DNA of 37,698 nt. Origin: Leucobacter_A sp035514995. GTDB taxonomy: Bacteria > Actinomycetota > Actinomycetes > Actinomycetales > Microbacteriaceae. Of this stretch, positions 34,111 to 37,698 are shown in pieces. A program made the translations under genes and the position numbers. Each line of letters starts with the position of its first letter. Position 1 is the first letter of the stretch. The stretch covers positions 1 through 37,698 of the forward strand of contig DATJCC010000013.1 of assembly GCA_035514995.1 (NCBI GenBank), written 5' to 3'. The notes below the pieces were generated by a model that saw only the letters and a list, made by a program, of their open reading frames with translations, had not been told where the DNA came from and made no database searches.

Positions 34111-34944
34111 TTGTTAGAACGATTACTAGACTTAAATGACCCTCGGTTAGACGATTTTACGCAACTTACAGATGTGCAGTTGCGTAAAAAATTAGAGATC
34201 GACAATGGTTTATACATTGCGGAATCTATCAATGTTATTACTAGGGCAGTTGCTGCGGGACACACCCCAAGGGCTTTTTTAATATTAGAAGAGTGGCTTC
34301 CAAAAATTGAATCAATTGTTATAGATTTTCCAGACGTACCTGTGTTCATAGCTCAGAGCCAGCAGTTAGAAGAGTTAACCGGGTTTCACATGCACAGAGG
34401 TGCGCTAGCAGCGATGCACCGACCGGAGCCTTTGGATCCTGAAGAGTTGATCGCTAATTCTAAATTTTTGGTTGTTCTTGATGGCCTCTCAGACCACACA
34501 AATGTTGGTGCCATTTTTCGATCGATAGCAGCTTTAGGAGCCGATGGTGTTTTGTTAACCCAGTCAACTGCTGATCCGTTATATAGAAGGGCCGTCCGTG
34601 TAAGTATGGGCGCTGTGCTACAAGTTCCGTGGGCAAGGCTACCTGAGTGGCGCTTGGCTGGTCCTTTACTGCGAGAACACGACTTTAACATCATTGGCAT
34701 GGGTTTAGACGATAACGCAATTGACCTTAATAGCTTCATTAATGATTTACCTTCGAATTTGGCTCTAGTTTTAGGCGCTGAAGGGCCGGGTTTAAGTAAA
34801 AAAGCTTTTGGCGCTTGTGACTATCAAGTTAAAATCTGTATGAAAAATGGGGTAGATTCACTGAATGTAGCAACAGCTGCCTCAATTGCGCTTTGGGCTA
34901 TAGGTTCGAAACGGTCAGAGATTCAGGATCAAGAAAATGCGTAG
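34111..34944 (+). CDS. SpoU/TrmH family RNA 2'-O-methyltransferase
   Basis: This enzyme methylates a ribose 2'-OH in tRNA or rRNA. The 277-residue protein has the SPOUT knot motifs DGLSDHTNVGAIFRSIAA, LVLGAEGPGLSKKAF and NGVDSLNVATAASIALW, with an N-terminal extension (about residues 1-120) for RNA binding. The TTG start is weak but the family N-terminus (DPRLDDFTQLTDVQLRKK) begins right there, and AAGGA lies 10 bases upstream. The exact RNA target is unknown. It is 3 bases after the hydrolase, probably cotranscribed. Confidence 0.92.
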   Translation: MLERLLDLNDPRLDDFTQLTDVQLRKKLEIDNGLYIAESINVITRAVAAGHTPRAFLILEEWLPKIESIVIDFPDVPVFIAQSQQLEELTGFHMHRGALAAMHRPEPLDPEELIANSKFLVVLDGLSDHTNVGAIFRSIAALGADGVLLTQSTADPLYRRAVRVSMGAVLQVPWARLPEWRLAGPLLREHDFNIIGMGLDDNAIDLNSFINDLPSNLALVLGAEGPGLSKKAFGACDYQVKICMKNGVDSLNVATAASIALWAIGSKRSEIQDQENA

Positions 34945-34969
34945 AGCACAAACCTTCGGCATTTTATAG

Positions 34970-35755
34970 TTGACTTCAACCGTTTTCCTCTTCAACTATA
35001 TATTGGCCGTAGCTACACCAATTGGTCAAAGAATTGAAAATTCTGCGTTAGAAGAATCCAGCTTTAGAGACAACCCTTTTTTGCCTCTGGCTGCAGTACA
35101 GCCATCATTAATTATAACTTTCCTGGCAGTAATAAGTATTTATTCTGGTTTTAAAATGGGGATTTTCAGAGCAATCTCTACTTGGTTTTTAGCCGGGTTA
35201 TCGATGGTTGCTGCACAGATCGCAAAAATATATTTACCTAGAAAAAATTTATTAAGTGCAGACGAGGTTCCAGAATTAATTGAGAACACTCTGCCGAGCG
35301 GACATATGAGTGTTTTTGCCACAATTGCCGTGATAACGCTGTTAACGGTTTCAGCCTCGAACTGGAAGCTAACATTTTGGGCCACAACGTTAGTTTTAAT
35401 AATCGTTGCTTGGCAACTTTTAGATTATGGCTGGCACCGAGCAAGCGATCTTATCGCCGCACTAACGATAACAGTTTTTGTCACAGCTATAGCCAAGCTG
35501 TTGGTGCCAAAAGCAGTGGTTTATACCGATTTAAAAAGATTTCATCCAGAAAGCCCTGTACATCCGAACTGGGTTCAAGTCGGGAAATTTATTCAACAAT
35601 TTTTCACAATTCTTATTTTAGTTGGCGTGTTTTCTTTCATCATTTACGTATTAGTAAACACCGTCAGTTCTGGTAATTATTACCTGGGAGCATCTTTTAT
35701 CACAGTTGTTGTAGCTGTATTATTCATGCTTCGAATAACCAAGGTTTTTAGATAG
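34970..35755 (+). CDS. PAP2 family membrane phosphatase
   Basis: This 261-residue membrane protein has about six hydrophobic segments and the PAP2 motifs: a lipid-side K-x6-R-like segment (KIYLPRKN), PSGH (His112) and WHRASD (His156, Asp160). Such enzymes dephosphorylate lipid phosphates, for example phosphatidate or undecaprenyl diphosphate. The TTG start has no Shine-Dalgarno, so the true start is uncertain. The C-terminal half carries two further membrane segments and a short basic end. It follows the methyltransferase by 25 bases. Confidence 0.85.
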   Translation: MTSTVFLFNYILAVATPIGQRIENSALEESSFRDNPFLPLAAVQPSLIITFLAVISIYSGFKMGIFRAISTWFLAGLSMVAAQIAKIYLPRKNLLSADEVPELIENTLPSGHMSVFATIAVITLLTVSASNWKLTFWATTLVLIIVAWQLLDYGWHRASDLIAALTITVFVTAIAKLLVPKAVVYTDLKRFHPESPVHPNWVQVGKFIQQFFTILILVGVFSFIIYVLVNTVSSGNYYLGASFITVVVAVLFMLRITKVFR

Positions 35756-35785
35756 CTATTGTAAACACATAATAGATTAAAGTTG

Positions 35786-35799
35786 ATAATACATATTAT
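35786..35799. repeat. A+T-rich palindrome upstream of osmC-like gene
   Basis: ATAATA-ca-TATTAT is a perfect interrupted palindrome in the 82-base spacer. It overlaps the TTGATA (35783-35788) that could serve as a -35 box with TTAGAT at 35806-35811. A peroxide-sensing MarR/OhrR-type operator is one possible reading. Confidence 0.35.
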
Positions 35800-35824
35800 G
35801 TCAGTTTAGATATTTCGGTTCATA

Positions 35825-35830
35825 TACACT
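35825..35830 (+). promoter_or_regulatory. -10 box for leaderless osmC-like transcript
   Basis: TACACT ends 7 bases before GTG 35838 and no Shine-Dalgarno is seen, consistent with a leaderless transcript. An alternative promoter (TTGATA/TTAGAT) lies about 20 bases further upstream. Confidence 0.4.
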
Positions 35831-35837
35831 TAATCCT

Positions 35838-36320
35838 GTGAATCATTCTTTGCACTCTTTCGAGATATCGATCCATTGGAATCCCTCTCCCCGCAAAAAA
35901 GGCGGCTACACTCGCGACCACATATTATCTACCGGTAACGCAGAAATTATCCATGGATCAGCCGCAAAACAGTTTCATGGCAATCCTGATAGCTGGAACC
36001 CTGAGCAGTTGCTCATTTCGGCTGTCGCACAATGCCACATGCTTACCTTCTTGTTTCTTGCTAATCGATCAAAAATTAGAATTGCTTCCTACACAGATAC
36101 GGCAACTGGATCGATTCGTATGGACAAAGACGGAATCGGTGGAGAGTTTGAAGTTATTAACCTCTACCCCACAATAACTGTTGCTTGCAAAGTTGCCGAA
36201 CGTGAGAATATTTTAGAACAGTTAATGCACCTAGACAAAGACGTCTCTAAGTACTGTTTCATCAGACGCTCCATCCTGACTCCGGTTGAGTCAAAACTTG
36301 TAGTTAACTGGAGCGATTGA
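35838..36320 (+). CDS. OsmC family protein
   Basis: This 160-residue protein has the OsmC fold with both redox cysteines: Cys66 in LISAVAQCHML and Cys140 in DVSKYCFIRRS. The family reduces organic hydroperoxides or handles thiol-modified compounds. The NPEQLLISAVAQCH stretch is characteristic. The sequence is nearer to the general OsmC/YhfA-type group than to typical Ohr, though this is by eye. The GTG start has no Shine-Dalgarno. It ends 23 bases from the convergent trpD gene. Confidence 0.9.
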   Translation: MNHSLHSFEISIHWNPSPRKKGGYTRDHILSTGNAEIIHGSAAKQFHGNPDSWNPEQLLISAVAQCHMLTFLFLANRSKIRIASYTDTATGSIRMDKDGIGGEFEVINLYPTITVACKVAERENILEQLMHLDKDVSKYCFIRRSILTPVESKLVVNWSD

Positions 36321-36343
36321 AGTAAATCGCATAATAAATTAGA

Positions 36344-37408
36344 TTATTTGTCGTCTACTTGAGAAGTTACCCGAATCCAGTCTTTTAGCTTTTGTAATGC
36401 CTCACCAGAATCAATAACTTCTTGAACAACACTGATTTTAGCTCGTAACCTTTCATGCATTCCCTGTTCAACCGTGTGAGGTTTGATATGCAGCTCATAT
36501 GCAACCAGACCTGCAGCTGCGTTCAGAACAGCAATGTCTCTTGCTGGTCCTTCTTCACCATCCATGACTCTCCAAATAATATCTGCGTTATTCTCCGGCG
36601 ATCCGCCAACCAAATCACTCATTTTGGCGACGGGCAATCCCACGTCACGCGGATCTACGTCATGCTCTGTAATCGAACCACGGCTTACTTCCCAAATGTG
36701 AGAGTGACCGGTAGTTGTCAACTCATCAAGACCGTCATCACCTCGAAACACAAGACCTGAAGCGCCACGCACTTGAAAAACACCAGCCAATAGCGGAGCC
36801 TGTTTAACATCTGAAACGCCTACTGCTGTCGCTTCTGGACGCACTGGATTGCATAGCGGCCCTAAAAAGTTAAAAACTGTAGGAATTCCCAGATCAGCAC
36901 GTTCTTTCGAGACGTGTCTAAACCCAGGAAGGAACTTGGCAGCCCACACAAAAGCCAATCCAACTTCGTTGAAGGTTTCACTTAACTGCTGCCCATCAAG
37001 ATCGAGATTTACCCCAAGTTCTGTCAAAACGTCGGAAGCACCAGATTTTGAACTGACTGCTCTGTTGCCGTGTTTAACCACTGGAGTATCTGTGGCTGCT
37101 GCAAGTATCGCTGCCATAGTTGAAACGTTGATTGTTCCAAACTTGTCCCCGCCGGTCCCCACTATGTCAACCGAATCATTAGGAAGTTTAACAGGCAGTG
37201 CAGTGGAAAGAATAGCATCGCGAAAACCAACTATTTCTTTTACAGTCACACCCTTGGCTGCCAATGCAGTCAAAAATGCTCCTATTTGGGCGCTAGAAGC
37301 CTGCCCGGTGATGATTTGGTGCATCGCCCACTCAGATTCTGACATGGAAAGTTCTTCACTATTTAGAAGGTTGGTTAGAGTCTGGGGCCAGTTCGTTTCG
37401 AAATCCAC
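36344..37408 (-). CDS. trpD: Anthranilate phosphoribosyltransferase
   Basis: This enzyme joins anthranilate to phosphoribosyl diphosphate in tryptophan synthesis. The 354-residue protein has GTGGDKFGTINVST (PRPP binding) and VKHGNRAVSSKSGASD (anthranilate and PRPP sites), and the usual two-domain length. Other trp genes are not nearby; a solitary trpD beside ctaE is common in actinobacteria. The GTG start is 6 bases from a TAGAAT box on the same strand and has no Shine-Dalgarno, so the mRNA is probably leaderless. Position next to ctaE is conserved in Microbacteriaceae. Confidence 0.95.
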   Translation of the reverse strand: MDFETNWPQTLTNLLNSEELSMSESEWAMHQIITGQASSAQIGAFLTALAAKGVTVKEIVGFRDAILSTALPVKLPNDSVDIVGTGGDKFGTINVSTMAAILAAATDTPVVKHGNRAVSSKSGASDVLTELGVNLDLDGQQLSETFNEVGLAFVWAAKFLPGFRHVSKERADLGIPTVFNFLGPLCNPVRPEATAVGVSDVKQAPLLAGVFQVRGASGLVFRGDDGLDELTTTGHSHIWEVSRGSITEHDVDPRDVGLPVAKMSDLVGGSPENNADIIWRVMDGEEGPARDIAVLNAAAGLVAYELHIKPHTVEQGMHERLRAKISVVQEVIDSGEALQKLKDWIRVTSQVDDK

Positions 37409-37414
37409 TCTCTA

Positions 37415-37420
37415 ATTCTA
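37415..37420 (-). promoter_or_regulatory. -10 box for leaderless trpD transcript
   Basis: On the minus strand TAGAAT ends 6 bases before the trpD GTG, which has no Shine-Dalgarno. It lies in the 175-base divergent spacer shared with ctaE; no clear -35 box is visible. Confidence 0.5.
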
Positions 37421-37571
37421 TAGGCTGTAGTTAAACAAAGACTGCAACCAGAACGCTCGAAAACGCCCAAGGTGCACACAGGACTAAAAATAAGCGATAA
37501 AGTAGAAGTTGATTTGCGTGTCAGTTCAGCCACGCCGAGCCGTGATGTAAAACACACACCAAATTTTCAGC

Positions 37572-37577
37572 CATAAT
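37572..37577 (+). promoter_or_regulatory. -10 box for leaderless ctaE transcript
   Basis: CATAAT ends 6 bases before GTG 37584. A GGAGGA sits directly against the GTG with no spacing, too close to serve as its ribosome binding site and largely upstream of the expected transcript start. If ATG 37599 were used, that GGAGG would be 16 bases away, too far. Confidence 0.45.
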
Positions 37578-37583
37578 GGAGGA

Positions 37584-37698
37584 GTGACTACGAGCACTAT
37601 GAATACAAACTCAACAACACCCACCGTGAAGAGACCCAACGTGGTTGCCGTCGGCACCATGGTATGGCTCGGTAGTGAGGTAATGTTCTTTGCGGGAC
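37584..37698 (+). CDS. ctaE: Cytochrome c oxidase subunit III, 5' part (runs off the window)
   Basis: The first 38 codons of a gene run off the window end. After a Thr/Ser/Asn-rich N-terminus the protein reads PNVVAVGTMVWLGSEVMFFAG, which matches the start of the first membrane helix of actinobacterial cytochrome oxidase subunit III (WLGSEVMFFAG). The gene is usually followed by qcrC, qcrA and qcrB in this group, which cannot be seen here. GTG 37584 is the preferred start because the frame has no earlier start codon and a CATAAT box lies 6 bases upstream. It belongs to the aa3 oxidase that CtaA, CtaB and SURF1 help to build. Confidence 0.88.
   Translation, partial: MTTSTMNTNSTTPTVKRPNVVAVGTMVWLGSEVMFFAG

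Noticed and set aside
36344..36711. Truncation of trpD or missing trp partners as a sign of decay
   Set aside because: trpD is full length with intact motifs; a solitary trpD beside ctaE is common in actinobacteria.
36849..37415. 188-codon plus-strand ORF opposite trpD
   Set aside because: trpD has all its motifs on the minus strand. This frame has no recognisable domain and a shadow-like composition.
1..37698. Mobile elements, CRISPR arrays, tRNA or rRNA genes
   Set aside because: No transposase, integrase, direct-repeat array, tRNA cloverleaf or rRNA segment was recognised by reading both strands; spacers are too small for most of these.

Overview
This window comes from a high-G+C-phylum actinobacterium, most likely of the Microbacteriaceae (Micrococcales). 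The evidence is gene order and marker genes. The runs ileS-folC-DUF4233-ndk, uvrB-uvrA-uvrC-rapZ-whiA, pgk-tpiA-secG-rbpA and sufB-sufD-Rieske-sufC-sufT are actinobacterial, and RbpA and WhiA are actinobacterial in type. The DNA is unusually A+T-rich for this group by eye. Spacers are very short and many genes abut or overlap, which suggests a small, streamlined genome, as in aquatic Luna-type lineages or relatives of Tropheryma. I cannot assign a species.

Layout. 1-5055 (+): the 3' part of ileS, then folC, a DUF4233 membrane protein and ndk. 5099-13850 (+): uvrB, uvrA and uvrC (nucleotide excision repair), then rapZ and whiA. 13907-17280 (+): sodA with its own terminator, then pgk, tpiA, secG and rbpA. 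17277-22071 (-): tkt, tal and pgi, a compact carbon-metabolism operon that meets rbpA tail to tail. 22220-24082: ctaB (+) and ctaA (-), the heme O and heme A synthases, with overlapping 3' ends. 24296-28338 (+): the SUF iron-sulfur operon behind a long leader that looks structured. 28321-29851 (-): DUF3099, a small Cys/His protein and SURF1. 29946-32434: fabG (+), serB (-), an ABC ATPase (+) and ribosomal protein L31 type B (+). 32443-36320: a DEDDh exonuclease (-), an alpha/beta hydrolase, a SpoU RNA methyltransferase, a PAP2 phosphatase and an OsmC protein (all +). 36344-37408 (-): trpD. From 37584 (+): the first codons of ctaE, cytochrome oxidase subunit III.

How the genes work together. 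The content is almost entirely housekeeping: lower glycolysis and the non-oxidative pentose phosphate pathway, aerobic respiration (heme A synthesis, SURF1, CtaE), Fe-S assembly, DNA repair and translation. I see no mobile element, CRISPR array, prophage, tRNA, rRNA or defence island, and no gene-free stretch longer than about 215 bases.

The most interesting signals are regulatory. Eight genes have a TANNNT-like -10 box exactly 6-7 bases before the start codon and no usable Shine-Dalgarno sequence, so they are probably leaderless. At serB/ABC ATPase two such promoters interlock within 40 bases. The sufB and tkt leaders each carry a small Cys-containing upstream ORF that overlaps the main start codon, next to potential RNA hairpins. 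Several genes usual at these loci in relatives (zwf-opcA-pgl, gap, sufR, sufS-sufU) are absent here. I found no convincing evidence of a wholly new multi-gene system.
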